Positions 9,955-19,084 of a DNA stretch of 64,000 bases are shown one piece after another. The notes beneath the pieces are model-generated. The model saw only the letters and a list, made by a program, of their open reading frames with translations. It was not told the DNA's origin and made no database searches. The DNA lies in contig CALUMX010000008.1 of the NCBI GenBank assembly GCA_944321875.1, positions 36,404-100,403 of the forward strand, read 5' to 3'. How positions within the stretch are numbered: the stretch's first letter is position 1; every line of letters begins with the position of its first letter. Source of the stretch: an uncultured Muribaculaceae bacterium (GTDB lineage: Bacteria > Bacteroidota > Bacteroidia > Bacteroidales > Muribaculaceae). The translations under genes and the position numbers were made by a program.

Positions 9955-9979
9955 CAAAGATAGTGCAAATCGGGCGCAA
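9955..9979 (-). promoter_or_regulatory. Promoter of the mlaEF-like operon with recurrent extended motif
   Basis: Minus-strand -7 TATCTTTG at 9962-9955. The upstream sequence (minus strand TTGCGCCCGATTTGCACTATC...) is nearly the same as that before the GH109-like and SpoU-like genes. It sits about 80 nt before the permease ATG. Confidence 0.6.
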
Positions 9980-10340
9980 TTAAAAATCCGAGGCTCAAGT
10001 TTTAGCATCCGGATTCTCCGACCACTGCTTATCTCATTCAGACAACGCGAATTATTCACATCACTCTCCTATCCCATATTGCGCCCCAAATGTAAGAAAT
10101 AATCAGGGATTACAACCTCAACCTCTCTCAATTCAAACCATTCAACGAATTTTACGCACCGTAAGTGCTATAATTTATGTTTTTATCAGGAAATCGACCT
10201 GTAATCCAAATTTTTTCAATTATATTTGTAAAATATAGGATAGGTTCGGTCCGGACAATACAGATGACTCTTTCTCTCCGGTTGTCCTCGCTCTTCCTTC
10301 CTCGTCTTTTTGTAAAAACGTTTTTGATAAAATTTTAATC
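9980..10340. other. Intergenic region between divergent mlaE-like and udk genes
   Basis: About 360 nt. It holds the udk-side -7 element (10221-10228) and an A/T-rich stretch before udk. I see no further gene, RNA motif or repeat. Confidence 0.5.
10221..10228 (+). promoter_or_regulatory. Candidate -7 element for the udk operon
   Basis: TATATTTG fits TAnnTTTG, but no TTTG lies at the -33 distance. It would give a leader of roughly 105 nt before udk. Confidence 0.4.
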
Positions 10341-10958
10341 ATGATTATTATAGGTATTGCCGGTGGAACCGGCTCCGGCAAAACAACAGTGGTAAAGAAA
10401 ATTGTGGAAGCGCTGCCAGCTGGCGAGGTAAGCGTTCTTCCCCAAGACTCCTATTACAAAGACTCAAGCCATATCCCGGTAGAGGAACGGCAAAAAATCA
10501 ACTTTGACGAACCGGCGGCTTTTGACTGGGAATTACTCATACAGCAATTACAGGATTTGAAAGCCGGAAAAAGCATTGAGGTTCCGACTTACTCCTATCT
10601 GACGTGTACACGCCAGCCGGAAACTGTCCCCATGCAACCTCGCGACGTTGTCATCGTCGAGGGTATTCTGGTATTCAGCGACGACCGTCTGCGTGACATG
10701 ATGGACATCAAGGTCTTTGTAGATGCCGACGCTGACGACCGCCTCATCAGAGTCATCAACAGAGACTGCATAGAGCGCGGAAGAACGCCGGAACTGGTAG
10801 TGGAGCGTTATGAGCGCGTGCTGAAACCCATGCACAACAAATATATTGAGCCGGCCAAGAAGTATGCCGACCTGATTATTCCTCAAGGAGGCAACAACAC
10901 CGTGGCCATCAAGCTTTTGAAAGAATATATTGAAGGCCGTATCCACACCAACCGATAA
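10341..10958 (+). CDS. udk: Uridine kinase
   Basis: 205 aa, normal length. Phosphorylates uridine and cytidine to UMP and CMP in pyrimidine salvage, in the cytoplasm. P-loop GGTGSGKT at residues 8-15, the DSYY motif (LPQDSYYKD) near 34-42, the [10 protein letters not shown] motif near 54-63 and VIVEGILVF near 105. First gene of an apparent run udk-lptB-sppA-lpxK-PNP-thiL on one strand with small gaps. Purine nucleoside phosphorylase downstream also serves nucleoside salvage, but the other members do not. Confidence 0.96.
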   Translation: MIIIGIAGGTGSGKTTVVKKIVEALPAGEVSVLPQDSYYKDSSHIPVEERQKINFDEPAAFDWELLIQQLQDLKAGKSIEVPTYSYLTCTRQPETVPMQPRDVVIVEGILVFSDDRLRDMMDIKVFVDADADDRLIRVINRDCIERGRTPELVVERYERVLKPMHNKYIEPAKKYADLIIPQGGNNTVAIKLLKEYIEGRIHTNR

Positions 10959-10972
10959 GCAGATTTTGTGAC

Positions 10973-11824
10973 ATGAATATTAGCGGATTATTCAACTCTA
11001 TAACCAAAAACCTACACGGGCATGACCAGAAAAGTCCTGCCGAAAACAAGCCGCAGGAACCGGAAACGCACCAGCCGGAACAAAAGATGGTGCTGCGGAC
11101 AGAAAATCTGGTCAAAAAATACCGTCAGCGCACGGTGGTCAACCATGTGTCCATCGACGTGACACAAGGTGAAATCGTAGGTTTGCTCGGCCCTAACGGT
11201 GCCGGAAAGACTACGACTTTCTACATGACAACCGGACTGATTGCCCCTTACGAGGGTAAAATTTTCCTGAACGACCTTGACATAACGAAATATCCTGTCT
11301 ACAAACGGGCACAAAACGGTATCGGATACCTGGCGCAGGAGCCATCCGTTTTCCGCAAGCTTAGCGTGGAAAACAACATCAAGGCCGTGCTGGAAATGAC
11401 CAATACTTCTAAGGAATATCAGCGGGAAAAGCTGGAAAGCCTCATCGCGGAATTCCGTCTCCAGAAAGTCAGAAAGAACCTGGGTATTCAGTTGTCAGGA
11501 GGTGAGCGCCGCCGTACGGAAATTGCCCGCTGCCTGGCCATCAACCCGAAGTTCATCATGCTTGACGAACCGTTCGCCGGAGTCGATCCGATTGCCGTCG
11601 AAGACATCCAATATATCGTCTACAAGCTGAAGGAAAAGAACATCGGTATCCTGATTACCGACCACAACGCCCCGGAGACACTCAGTATCACTGACCGTGC
11701 CTATCTGTTGTTTGAAGGCAAAATCCTGTTCCAGGGCACATCCGAGGAATTGGCTGAGAACCAGATTGTACGCGAAAAATATCTGGGTCGCAATTTCGTA
11801 TTCAGAAGAAAAAAATTTGACTGA
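10973..11824 (+). CDS. lptB: LPS export ABC transporter ATP-binding protein LptB
   Basis: 283 aa, about 40 longer than typical LptB because of a hydrophilic N-terminal extension (about residues 1-38, rich in P, E, Q, K) before the ABC domain [12 protein letters not shown]. An internal ATG at 11087 could give the shorter form; the upstream ATG at 10973 lies 14 nt after udk. Walker A GPNGAGKT at 73-80, Q-loop [19 protein letters not shown], signature LSGGERRR at about 174-181, Walker [19 protein letters not shown]. The LSVENN and RRRTEIAR sequences are diagnostic of LptB, the ATPase that drives LPS extraction from the inner membrane with LptF/LptG. An LptG-like permease is encoded at 45781-46869. 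Confidence 0.93.
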   Translation: MNISGLFNSITKNLHGHDQKSPAENKPQEPETHQPEQKMVLRTENLVKKYRQRTVVNHVSIDVTQGEIVGLLGPNGAGKTTTFYMTTGLIAPYEGKIFLNDLDITKYPVYKRAQNGIGYLAQEPSVFRKLSVENNIKAVLEMTNTSKEYQREKLESLIAEFRLQKVRKNLGIQLSGGERRRTEIARCLAINPKFIMLDEPFAGVDPIAVEDIQYIVYKLKEKNIGILITDHNAPETLSITDRAYLLFEGKILFQGTSEELAENQIVREKYLGRNFVFRRKKFD

Positions 11825-11848
11825 TAACATAATGTAAATATCCTAATT

Positions 11849-13615
11849 ATGAAAAAATTCTTCATATCAATGCTCGGTGCATTCACAGGTACGTGGCTTG
11901 CGTTCCTGCTGTCGGGTATTTTCGTCTTTTTCGTGGCTATCGCCATGGTATCCTCACTTTCAGTCTCGGTCTCTACCGACATTCCTGACAATTCCGTCCT
12001 CCTTTTGGACCTGTCCGGTACGGTAGCCGACAAACCATACAACAAATCCCTCCAGGAACTGGTCAACAATCCGGAAGCCGTTGACAACAGCCTGCAGGAC
12101 ATATTGCTGGCCATCAAAACCGCCTCAGAAAGCGAGAAAATCAAAGGAATCGTAATCAACTGCAACAACATATCAACCGGATGGGCTTCGTCAAAAGCCA
12201 TCCGTGATGCACTGTCTGATTTCAAGCAGTCCAAGAAATGGATTTACGCCTACGGCCACTCCATCTCTCAAAAGGACTATTACATTGCGTCCGTAGCTGA
12301 CAAAGTGTACATGAATCCGGTCGGAATGCTCGACATTCACGGACTGACAAGCCGCAGTCTCTTTTTCAAAGGTCTCTTTGACAAACTGGGCGTTGATGTT
12401 CAGATTGTTCGTGTAGGAACTTATAAGAGCGCGGTAGAACCTTATTCACAGACAAAGATGAGCGATGCAAACCGCTTGCAGACTCAGACTTATATCAACA
12501 ACATCTGGAATGAATTCTGCACCAGCGTCGCACAATCCCGTCATATCGAGGCATCGACCATCAAGCAGTTTGCCGACAGTCTTGGCATGCTCAGTGACCC
12601 GAAGTTGGCACTTAGCAACAAACTGATTGACCAACTTTGCTACGAACATGAATTTGAGTCAATCGTAAAAGAGAACCTCAAATTGAAAGAGAACAAGGAC
12701 ATTTCCTATGTGCTGCCTGTTGAGCTGAACAACTCTCCGGAATATACGCCTAACGTATCTTCCAACAAGATTGCACTGCTCGTAGCAGAAGGCGACATTG
12801 TAGTAGAGGGACCTGAGACAAGCATTGCCTCAGCCACACTCGTTCCTGAAATCATCAAACTTGCCAACGATGATGAAGTGAAGGGTCTCGTTCTGCGCGT
12901 AAACAGCCCGGGCGGCAGCGCGTATGCCTCCGAACAGATATGGGAAGCCCTCGAGTTTTTCAAGGGGAAAGGCAAAACTTTGGCAGTCTCTATGGGTGAC
13001 TATGCGGCATCCGGCGGATACTACATCTCCTGCGGAGCCAACCGCATCTTTGCCGAGCCTAATACGATTACCGGCTCTATCGGTATTTTCGGCATGATTC
13101 CGTCCATCAAAGGATTTGTCAGCGGCAAACTGGGTGTCACCAGCGATGTCGTTTCGACAACCCCCAACGCCGACCTTTCCCTGATGGAACCAATGACACC
13201 GTTCCAACGCGAAGCTATGCAGAACAATGTCAACCGCGGTTATGAGTTGTTTACAAGCCGTTGCGCTAAAGGACGCAACATTCCGCTCGATACACTGAAA
13301 TCCATCGCAGAAGGACGCGTATGGGACGGAAAAGAAGCTCTCCGTCTGAAATTGGTGGATGAGTTCGGTGGCATCGACGATGCTATCCAATGGGTTGCCA
13401 AAGAAGAGAAAATCCAAAACGACTACAGCGTCTCCCTCTACCCTGTTTTTGAGGAAGACCTTCTGAATATGATATTCAAATCAGTCCCGGTTAATGCGGC
13501 AGCAGCCCAGCAACCGGCACAGGAGCTGTACCTGCAGGAAACGGTGGATAGAATCCAGAATATCCTGAAGCAAGACAAGCTCCAATGTAGAATGGACGAT
13601 ATTTATATCTATTAA
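11849..13615 (+). CDS. sppA: Signal peptide peptidase SppA, 67 kDa type
   Basis: 588 aa, the long two-domain form of peptidase family S49. One N-terminal membrane anchor (WLAFLLSGIFVFFVAIAMV, about residues 12-35) holds the protein in the inner membrane with the active site outside the cytoplasm. The catalytic Lys is probably K193 in RVGTYKSAVEPY, in the N-terminal repeat. The Ser is S388 in YAASGGYYIS, in the C-terminal repeat, as in the E. coli enzyme where the dyad is split. It degrades signal peptides left in the membrane. The stop overlaps the lpxK ATG by one base (TAATG), indicating translational coupling. Confidence 0.95.
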   Translation: MKKFFISMLGAFTGTWLAFLLSGIFVFFVAIAMVSSLSVSVSTDIPDNSVLLLDLSGTVADKPYNKSLQELVNNPEAVDNSLQDILLAIKTASESEKIKGIVINCNNISTGWASSKAIRDALSDFKQSKKWIYAYGHSISQKDYYIASVADKVYMNPVGMLDIHGLTSRSLFFKGLFDKLGVDVQIVRVGTYKSAVEPYSQTKMSDANRLQTQTYINNIWNEFCTSVAQSRHIEASTIKQFADSLGMLSDPKLALSNKLIDQLCYEHEFESIVKENLKLKENKDISYVLPVELNNSPEYTPNVSSNKIALLVAEGDIVVEGPETSIASATLVPEIIKLANDDEVKGLVLRVNSPGGSAYASEQIWEALEFFKGKGKTLAVSMGDYAASGGYYISCGANRIFAEPNTITGSIGIFGMIPSIKGFVSGKLGVTSDVVSTTPNADLSLMEPMTPFQREAMQNNVNRGYELFTSRCAKGRNIPLDTLKSIAEGRVWDGKEALRLKLVDEFGGIDDAIQWVAKEEKIQNDYSVSLYPVFEEDLLNMIFKSVPVNAAAAQQPAQELYLQETVDRIQNILKQDKLQCRMDDIYIY

Positions 13616-14709
13616 TGAACATTGATTTAAAAAAAATAATTGATGTTGCAGTACTGACTCCGATGTCATATCTGTATGGAGCCGGTGTCTTCATCCGCAA
13701 TAAAATGTTTGACTGGAAGATTTTGAAATCCGTCCAGTTCAACGTCCCGGTAATTTCCGTGGGAAACATTGCGGTAGGAGGTACCGGAAAGACGCCTCAT
13801 ACCGAATATATCATATCTCAGCTATGCGATACCTATCACATCGGTATGATAAGCCGGGGCTACAAGCGTCAGACATCCGGATATGTACAGGCCACTCCCT
13901 ACACAACGCCTTTCGACATAGGTGACGAGCCATATCAGATTTATCAGAAATTCGGTAAAAGCATCAAGGTCGCAGTCTGCGAGAAAAGAGTGGAAGGCAT
14001 CCGGAAACTGCTCGCTACCGACCCGTCCATCAATCTGATTCTGCTCGACGACGCTTTTCAGCACCGCTATGTCAAGCCCAGCCTGTCGATTGTACTGACG
14101 GAATACAACCGGCCGTTCTTCAACGACCGATTGCTACCTGCCGGCCGGCTTCGGGAAAGCGCACAAGGCATCAAGGACCGGGCTGACTTCATCATCGTAA
14201 CCAAATGTCCGGATGATATGAAACCGGTCGACTTCATGCTCTGCAAGAAGCAGCTTGACCTGTATCCATATCACAAACTGTTCTTCAGCAAATTCAAGTA
14301 TCAGCAACTGTCACCGATATTCCGGGACGATTACACCTACGTTCCCTCACTGGAGATGCTGACTGAACGCGACACGATTCTGGCCGTAACCGGAATTGCC
14401 AATCCCCTGCCGTTAATCCGATTCTTAAAATCGTATAAGGCTACGGTAAAAATCATGCAATTCCCCGACCATCATTCATTCACGCGCAACGATATTGACG
14501 ACATAGAAAAGACATTCAACTCGCTTGAAGGTCATCAGAAATTCCTCATGACCACAGAAAAGGATGCCGTACGCATTGCCAACAACCCATACATCCCAGC
14601 CGCAATGAAGAAGCACTTCTTTTTCCAGCCAATTATTGTTGAATTCATCAATAAGGATGCTGATTTCAACGCTGAAATCAAGCATGCCCTCTTGGAAAAG
14701 CGTCAATAG
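13615..14709 (+). CDS. lpxK: Tetraacyldisaccharide 4'-kinase
   Basis: 364 aa. Phosphorylates the 4' position of the lipid A precursor on the inner membrane. P-loop ISVGNIAVGGTGKTPH with GGTGKT at 55-60; DDAFQHR near 146-152, a conserved LpxK catalytic-region motif; C-terminal LMTTEKDAVRI also conserved. An N-terminal hydrophobic helix (IDVAVLTPMSYLYGAGVFI) fits its peripheral membrane location. It overlaps sppA by one base. Its presence with lptB indicates lipid A-based LPS, as expected for Bacteroidota. Confidence 0.96.
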   Translation: MNIDLKKIIDVAVLTPMSYLYGAGVFIRNKMFDWKILKSVQFNVPVISVGNIAVGGTGKTPHTEYIISQLCDTYHIGMISRGYKRQTSGYVQATPYTTPFDIGDEPYQIYQKFGKSIKVAVCEKRVEGIRKLLATDPSINLILLDDAFQHRYVKPSLSIVLTEYNRPFFNDRLLPAGRLRESAQGIKDRADFIIVTKCPDDMKPVDFMLCKKQLDLYPYHKLFFSKFKYQQLSPIFRDDYTYVPSLEMLTERDTILAVTGIANPLPLIRFLKSYKATVKIMQFPDHHSFTRNDIDDIEKTFNSLEGHQKFLMTTEKDAVRIANNPYIPAAMKKHFFFQPIIVEFINKDADFNAEIKHALLEKRQ

Positions 14710-14759
14710 CAAAAGCATAACTGTACAACTTGATTTTTAACCACAAAAAATTTATAGCT

Positions 14760-15584
14760 ATGTTGGAAAAGATTAAAGAAACCGCTGATTTTATCAGAGC
14801 AAGAGTAAGCGATATGCCCAAGACAGCCATCATCCTCGGCACAGGACTTGGCGAATTGGTAAACCACATCGAGACAACTGACGTCATTGATTATCATGAT
14901 ATACCTAACTTTCCTGTCTCAACAGTTGAAGGCCACAGCGGCCGCCTGATTTTCGGAAAGCTCGGCAACAAGCGCGTCATGGCCATGCAGGGACGTTTCC
15001 ACTTCTATGAAGGCTATGCGATGCAACAGGTCACTTTCCCGGTACGCGTGATGAAGGAACTTGGCATCAACACCCTTTTTGTCTCCAACGCAGCCGGAGG
15101 TATGAACCCGGACTTCAAAATCGGTGACATCATGATTATCAACGACCACATCAACCTCTTCCCGGAACACCCGCTCAGAGGCAAGAACTACAACGAACTC
15201 GGCCCGCGTTTCCCGGATATGAGCGAACCCTACTCTCACCGGTTGATTAACGATGCGTTGAAGGTGGCAAAAGAAAACGGCATCAAAGTGCATCAGGGTG
15301 TGTATGTCGGAACACAAGGTCCTACATTCGAGACTCCGGCCGAATACCGTTACTTCCGTCGTATTGGCGGCGATGCCGTAGGTATGAGCACCGTTCCTGA
15401 GGTTATTGTTGCCCGTCATGGCGGTATGGAAGTTTTTGCTATCTCCGTCATCACTGACCTCGGCGGTCTGGAAGGCGTAGAACCGGAAAAGGTATCACAC
15501 GAAGAAGTTCAGAAAGCAGCAGCAGAGGCTCAGCCGAAGATGACTGCCATCATGAAAGGTTTGATTAACGAATTCAAGGACTAA
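14760..15584 (+). CDS. Purine nucleoside phosphorylase
   Basis: 274 aa from the ATG at 14760 (MLEKIKETADFI); the TTG at 14730 is an unlikely start. Trimeric PNP family (the punA/PNP type for inosine and guanosine) shown by ILGTGLGELV (phosphate loop), VEGHSGRLIFG, MQGRFHFYEGY, VSNAAGGMNP and GTQGPTFETPAEYR. MSTVPEVIVARHGG and a ribose-side VITD follow. It cleaves purine nucleosides with phosphate to base plus ribose-1-phosphate. It lies one base before thiL, so the two are almost certainly cotranscribed. Confidence 0.95.
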   Translation: MLEKIKETADFIRARVSDMPKTAIILGTGLGELVNHIETTDVIDYHDIPNFPVSTVEGHSGRLIFGKLGNKRVMAMQGRFHFYEGYAMQQVTFPVRVMKELGINTLFVSNAAGGMNPDFKIGDIMIINDHINLFPEHPLRGKNYNELGPRFPDMSEPYSHRLINDALKVAKENGIKVHQGVYVGTQGPTFETPAEYRYFRRIGGDAVGMSTVPEVIVARHGGMEVFAISVITDLGGLEGVEPEKVSHEEVQKAAAEAQPKMTAIMKGLINEFKD

Positions 15585-15585
15585 A

Positions 15586-16611
15586 ATGTCGGAAACAGAA
15601 ATTGCCAAATTAGGAGAATTCGGACTGATAAACGAACTGACAAAGTCCATTAAGCTACAGAATCCCTCATCACTGAAAGGCGTGGGTGACGATGCGGCCG
15701 TATTGGACTATCAAGGAAAGAAAACGCTCGTCACGACTGACCTGCTTCTGGAGGGCGTGCATTTCGACCTGACCTATGTGCCGTTGAAGCACCTGGGCTA
15801 CAAGTCAGCCGTAGTCAACTTCTCCGACATCTACGCAATGAACGGCCAACCGAAGCAGATTACAGTATCCATCGGTGTATCGAAACGTTTCACGGTAGAG
15901 CACATCCAGGAACTGTATGAAGGCATTAAGCTCGCATGCGAGATTTACGGGGTTGACCTTGTGGGAGGCGACACTTCCGCATCCGTGACCGGTCTCATCA
16001 TCAGCATTACCTGCATCGGGGAAGGCGAGGAAGGAAAGATTGTCTACCGCAACGGCGCTAAAGACACCGACCTCATTTGCGTATCCGGCGACCTGGGTGC
16101 CGCTTATATGGGTCTGCAACTGCTCGAACGGGAACGCGTAGCCTCAGCCGGCATGAAGGATTTCCAACCGGAATTTGCCGGTAAGGAATACATCCTTGAA
16201 CGGCAATTGAAGCCGGAAGCCCGGAAAGATGTCATCAAGGCGCTTGCCGATGCCGGAATTGTACCGACAGCCATGATGGACGTTTCCGACGGTCTGTCAT
16301 CTGAGATACTCCACATCTGCAAGCAGAGCAACACGGGATGCCGCATCTATGAGGACAGAATTCCTATCGATTACCAAACAGCGGTAATGGCTTCGGAATT
16401 CAACATGAATCTGGTAACTGCCGCACTTAACGGCGGTGAGGACTACGAACTGCTCTTCACAGTTCCTCTCACCTGCCACGAACAAATTGCAGCCATCGAC
16501 AGCGTCCGCATCATCGGACACATGACCAAACCGGAATTGGGCTGCATGATGCTCACGCGCGACGACAACGAAATGGAACTGAAAGCTCAGGGTTGGAACT
16601 CTCTGGCTTAA
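15586..16611 (+). CDS. thiL: Thiamine-monophosphate kinase
   Basis: 341 aa. Phosphorylates thiamine monophosphate to the cofactor TPP, the last step of the pathway whose other genes lie at 53.4-59.4 kb. PurM/ThiL fold: GEFGLINEL start, GVGDDAAVLD near 24-33 (metal and nucleotide binding), TTDLLLEGVHFD, VNFSDIYAMNG, DLVGGDTS, SGDLGAAY, MDVSDGLSSEI and NGGEDYELLF. It is not under the TPP riboswitch but in the udk-lptB transcript, one base after the PNP stop. Confidence 0.96.
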   Translation: MSETEIAKLGEFGLINELTKSIKLQNPSSLKGVGDDAAVLDYQGKKTLVTTDLLLEGVHFDLTYVPLKHLGYKSAVVNFSDIYAMNGQPKQITVSIGVSKRFTVEHIQELYEGIKLACEIYGVDLVGGDTSASVTGLIISITCIGEGEEGKIVYRNGAKDTDLICVSGDLGAAYMGLQLLERERVASAGMKDFQPEFAGKEYILERQLKPEARKDVIKALADAGIVPTAMMDVSDGLSSEILHICKQSNTGCRIYEDRIPIDYQTAVMASEFNMNLVTAALNGGEDYELLFTVPLTCHEQIAAIDSVRIIGHMTKPELGCMMLTRDDNEMELKAQGWNSLA

Positions 16612-16633
16612 GGTCGAACAATAGCGATAATGG

Positions 16634-16671
16634 AACTGCGGTAAATCTTCTTGGTTCACCGCAGTTTTTTT
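16634..16671 (+). terminator. Terminator after thiL
   Basis: Stem AACTGCGGT/ACCGCAGTT with a 15-nt loop and a T7 tail; ends the long udk-thiL run. Confidence 0.8.
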
Positions 16672-16742
16672 GTCGAATATGAAGGAATTTCTGATGATTA
16701 TTATTATCTTCGCATAAATAATAAACGATAAGCTCAACAATC

Positions 16743-17303
16743 ATGGTATACATATTTCGATTGATTTCAGACGAGGTTGCCAACTTCAAACTGGAAATTC
16801 AGATTGACAGCGATGACACTTTTCTCAGCCTGAGAAATGCCATTCTCGATGCCGTTGGATATACAAAAGACCAAATGTGCTCATTTATTATTTGCGATGA
16901 GGACTGGCAGAAAGAAAAGGAAGTGACATTGACCGACATGGGCAGTGACAGCGACGAAGACGTATGGTTGATGGACGAGACACGCATCTCCGAATTGGTG
17001 GAAGACGAAGGACAACGCCTTATGTTCGTTTTTGACTATTTCACCAACCGCGCATTCTTTATGGAAATGAAAGAAATGCTGCCATCCAAAACGCTCATCG
17101 ACCCTTTATGCTCACGCAAGGAAGGACATGCTCCGGCTCAGAACGTCGACCTTGACGACTTTGATGCCAATATCACAAAAACAGCCGCTACATCATCCAT
17201 CTATGACGATATGGATGCCGACTTCTACGGTTCTGACGGCTACAACGACGATGAGTTCGACGTTGAGGGTTTCGACGACCTGGATATGGAAAAGAATTAT
17301 TAA
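16743..17303 (+). CDS. pRiA4b ORF-3-like (IS1096 passenger TnpR-like) acidic protein
   Basis: 186 aa. The N-terminal ~120 residues (MVYIFRLISDEVANFKLEI, ILDAVGYTKDQMCSF, LTDMGSDSDEDVWLMDETRI, GQRLMFVFDYFTNRAFFMEM) match the plasmid pRiA4b ORF-3-like domain, an alpha/beta fold of unknown function. The C-terminal third is highly acidic (DLDDFDANI, DDMDADFYGSDGYNDDEFD) and likely disordered. Despite the family name, nothing here suggests mobility: it is conserved as a chromosomal gene in Bacteroidales. It stands alone between two terminators, so it is probably a single-gene transcript. Function unknown. Confidence 0.75.
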   Translation: MVYIFRLISDEVANFKLEIQIDSDDTFLSLRNAILDAVGYTKDQMCSFIICDEDWQKEKEVTLTDMGSDSDEDVWLMDETRISELVEDEGQRLMFVFDYFTNRAFFMEMKEMLPSKTLIDPLCSRKEGHAPAQNVDLDDFDANITKTAATSSIYDDMDADFYGSDGYNDDEFDVEGFDDLDMEKNY

Positions 17304-17320
17304 AACAACCGACCCATATA

Positions 17321-17364
17321 AAAAAGCAGGGAGGACTTGTCTGCCAAGTCCTCCCTGCTTTTTA
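17321..17364. terminator. Bidirectional terminator between convergent genes
   Basis: Nearly perfect 19-bp stem (AAAAAGCAGGGAGGACTTG and complement) with a 5-nt loop; A and T runs on the two sides serve both the plus gene ending at 17303 and the minus gene ending at 17377. Confidence 0.93.
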
Positions 17365-17376
17365 TCTCCTGAAAAT

Positions 17377-18279
17377 TCAATCAAGTATCTTTTTACGGAA
17401 TTCACCGGGCGTGCATCCCTCCTGCTTCTTGAACAAGCGAATGAAATGCTGTGGATACTGAAAGCCCAACGAATAGGCAATCTCACTGACATTCATCTGC
17501 TTTTCCAAAAGATGTTTTTTCGACAAATCAATTATCTTCTGCTGAATACAATCCTGTGCCGTTTTCCCGGTTTCCCGCTTTATTAAATCGCCGAAGTAGC
17601 CGGGTGACAGACAAACGGCATCCGCAAAATAGCGTACCGACGGGAATCCTTTTCGCAGGCATTCCTCACTGGAGAAATAATCGTTGAGCAATTCCTCAAA
17701 ACGCACCAGAATATCACTATTGACTTTCTCCCGGGTACAGAACTGACGGTCATAAAACCGAAGGCAATAGTCAAGAATCAACTCTATGTAGGTACAAAGC
17801 AAACTCCGACTGTGCTTGTCAACCGGGTAGCTAAGCTCATAGTCAATTTTTTGCAAGCAATCGGATATGATGGCCCGCTCCTGCTCCGACAAGTGCAATG
17901 CCTCATTCTGAGCATAATTGAAAAAATTGTACCTATTCATCTTCTGAGCAAGCGGCGTTCCATAGATTAAATCCGGATGAAACAGCAGGCCGTAAACTTC
18001 CGGCTGAGACTCCGCCTCCGCCATTTCGACCTCAACCACCTGCCCTGGAGCAAAACTGACAATAGTTCCCTCCTGATAGTCATAATTCTGCCGCCCGTAT
18101 TTCAGCGTACAATTGACACCGTTTTTCAGAAACAGCGCATAAATGCCATAATTCATCTTCACATGATTCACGCATGATGTAGACTTCGTCAGGTCTACTA
18201 CCGACACCAAAGGATGCTTGGTGTGCAAACCATACAATTTATTGTAGACATCAACGCAATTCAACTGAATTATTTCCAT
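17377..18279 (-). CDS. AraC family transcriptional regulator
   Basis: 300 aa from the ATG at 18279 (MEIIQLNCVDVYNKLYGLHT), chosen because a -7 element lies just upstream; the longer frame runs through it. The N-terminal ~180 residues form a cupin-like sensing domain (GTIVSFAPGQVVEVEM). The C-terminal ~100 residues form a two-helix-turn-helix AraC domain (FADAVCLSPGYFGDLIKRET; VSEIAYSLGFQYPQHFIRLF; GCTPGEFRK). It is divergent from an acetyltransferase gene, the likely target (inference). The effector is not known. Confidence 0.93.
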   Translation of the reverse strand: MEIIQLNCVDVYNKLYGLHTKHPLVSVVDLTKSTSCVNHVKMNYGIYALFLKNGVNCTLKYGRQNYDYQEGTIVSFAPGQVVEVEMAEAESQPEVYGLLFHPDLIYGTPLAQKMNRYNFFNYAQNEALHLSEQERAIISDCLQKIDYELSYPVDKHSRSLLCTYIELILDYCLRFYDRQFCTREKVNSDILVRFEELLNDYFSSEECLRKGFPSVRYFADAVCLSPGYFGDLIKRETGKTAQDCIQQKIIDLSKKHLLEKQMNVSEIAYSLGFQYPQHFIRLFKKQEGCTPGEFRKKILD

Positions 18280-18300
18280 ATCCGTAGTGTTTGTTTTCTT

Positions 18301-18308
18301 CAAAGATA
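18301..18308 (-). promoter_or_regulatory. -7 element of the araC-type gene
   Basis: Minus-strand TATCTTTG (18308 to 18301), about 22 nt before the ATG at 18279; no clear -33 partner. Confidence 0.5.
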
Positions 18309-18405
18309 ACGCTTTCTTTTTAAATGAAATCATCCGACCCCGGCAATCATGAATTTTGGTAATCATTCCGTTAATACATATACAAGTTACCCTCCGGGCA
18401 TCTTG

Positions 18406-18413
18406 TAATTTTG
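18406..18413 (+). promoter_or_regulatory. -7 element of the acetyltransferase gene
   Basis: TAATTTTG, 23 nt before the ATG at 18437, with no TTTG at the -33 distance, as for a promoter that needs an activator such as the divergent AraC protein. Confidence 0.5.
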
Positions 18414-18436
18414 TAGAAAATTTACATTGAACTACT

Positions 18437-19003
18437 ATGCAGGATATTTTTCAGCGACTCCGAAACGGAGAAATCATCCCACCTGGCGACGAAGGCTTCG
18501 AGACATTGAATAAAGAAGTGGCCAAAAGCCGGGAAATTGTAAACGAAATGAACCGAGACTGTCATTCACAGGAAAGTCTCCAAACTTATCTTTCTCGCCT
18601 GACAGACTCTGACGTCGATTCTTCAGTCAGAATATTTCTTCCATTCTATACGGCATACGGAAAAAATATCCGTTTGGGCAAAAATGTATTCATAAACTTC
18701 AACTGTACATTTCTTGACTTGGGAGGCATCACGCTTGAGGACGGAGTATTCATTGGTCCCAACACTTGCGTAATTACAGAGAATCATCCCGAAGAGGAAG
18801 AACTGCGGCATGGGCTGTACACCCGACCCATCCTAATCAAGCGCAACGCTTGGATTGGCGCAGGAGTCATGATTCTGCCCGGAATCACCATCGGAGAGAA
18901 CGCCATTGTGGGCGCAGGCTCCATCGTCACCAAAGACGTTCCGGCCAATACAATCGTTGCCGGCAACCCTGCCCGCCCCATCAGAAAAGTCAAAGCTAAA
19001 TAA
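18437..19003 (+). CDS. Sugar O-acetyltransferase, maltose/galactoside type (left-handed beta-helix)
   Basis: 188 aa. N-terminal maltose-acetyltransferase helical segment, then hexapeptide repeats (NIRLGKNVFINFNCTFLD, GITLEDGVFIGPNTCVI) with the catalytic His in TENHPEE. It ends WIGAGVMILPGITIGENAIVGAGSIVTKDVPANTIVAGNPA-type repeats (that stretch runs from about residue 140 to 185). It transfers acetyl from acetyl-CoA to a sugar hydroxyl in the cytoplasm. The substrate cannot be set from sequence. It is divergent from an AraC regulator and followed by a terminator-like hairpin that mainly serves the convergent gene. Confidence 0.9.
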   Translation: MQDIFQRLRNGEIIPPGDEGFETLNKEVAKSREIVNEMNRDCHSQESLQTYLSRLTDSDVDSSVRIFLPFYTAYGKNIRLGKNVFINFNCTFLDLGGITLEDGVFIGPNTCVITENHPEEEELRHGLYTRPILIKRNAWIGAGVMILPGITIGENAIVGAGSIVTKDVPANTIVAGNPARPIRKVKAK

Positions 19004-19019
19004 TAACAATATGGTATTC

Positions 19020-19062
19020 AAAAAACAACGGCGGTTTCCGATAGCACGGAAGCCGCCGTTGT
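19020..19062 (-). terminator. Terminator of the GH109-like gene (minus strand)
   Basis: 16-bp stem around ACAACGGCGG...CCGCCGTTGT with one T/G mismatch, loop about 6 nt. On the minus strand it is followed by TTTTTTGA. Confidence 0.85.
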
Positions 19063-19084
19063 CATTCTGAAAAACCGACTCTTC

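Noticed and set aside
9877..10059. N-terminal 61-residue extension of the MlaE-like permease
   Set aside because: It would include its own promoter (TATCTTTG at 9955-9962) and does not resemble family N-termini.
16743..17303. Mobile-element origin, suggested by the IS1096 passenger TnpR family name
   Set aside because: No inverted repeats, transposase or target duplication nearby; flanked by ordinary terminators and housekeeping genes.
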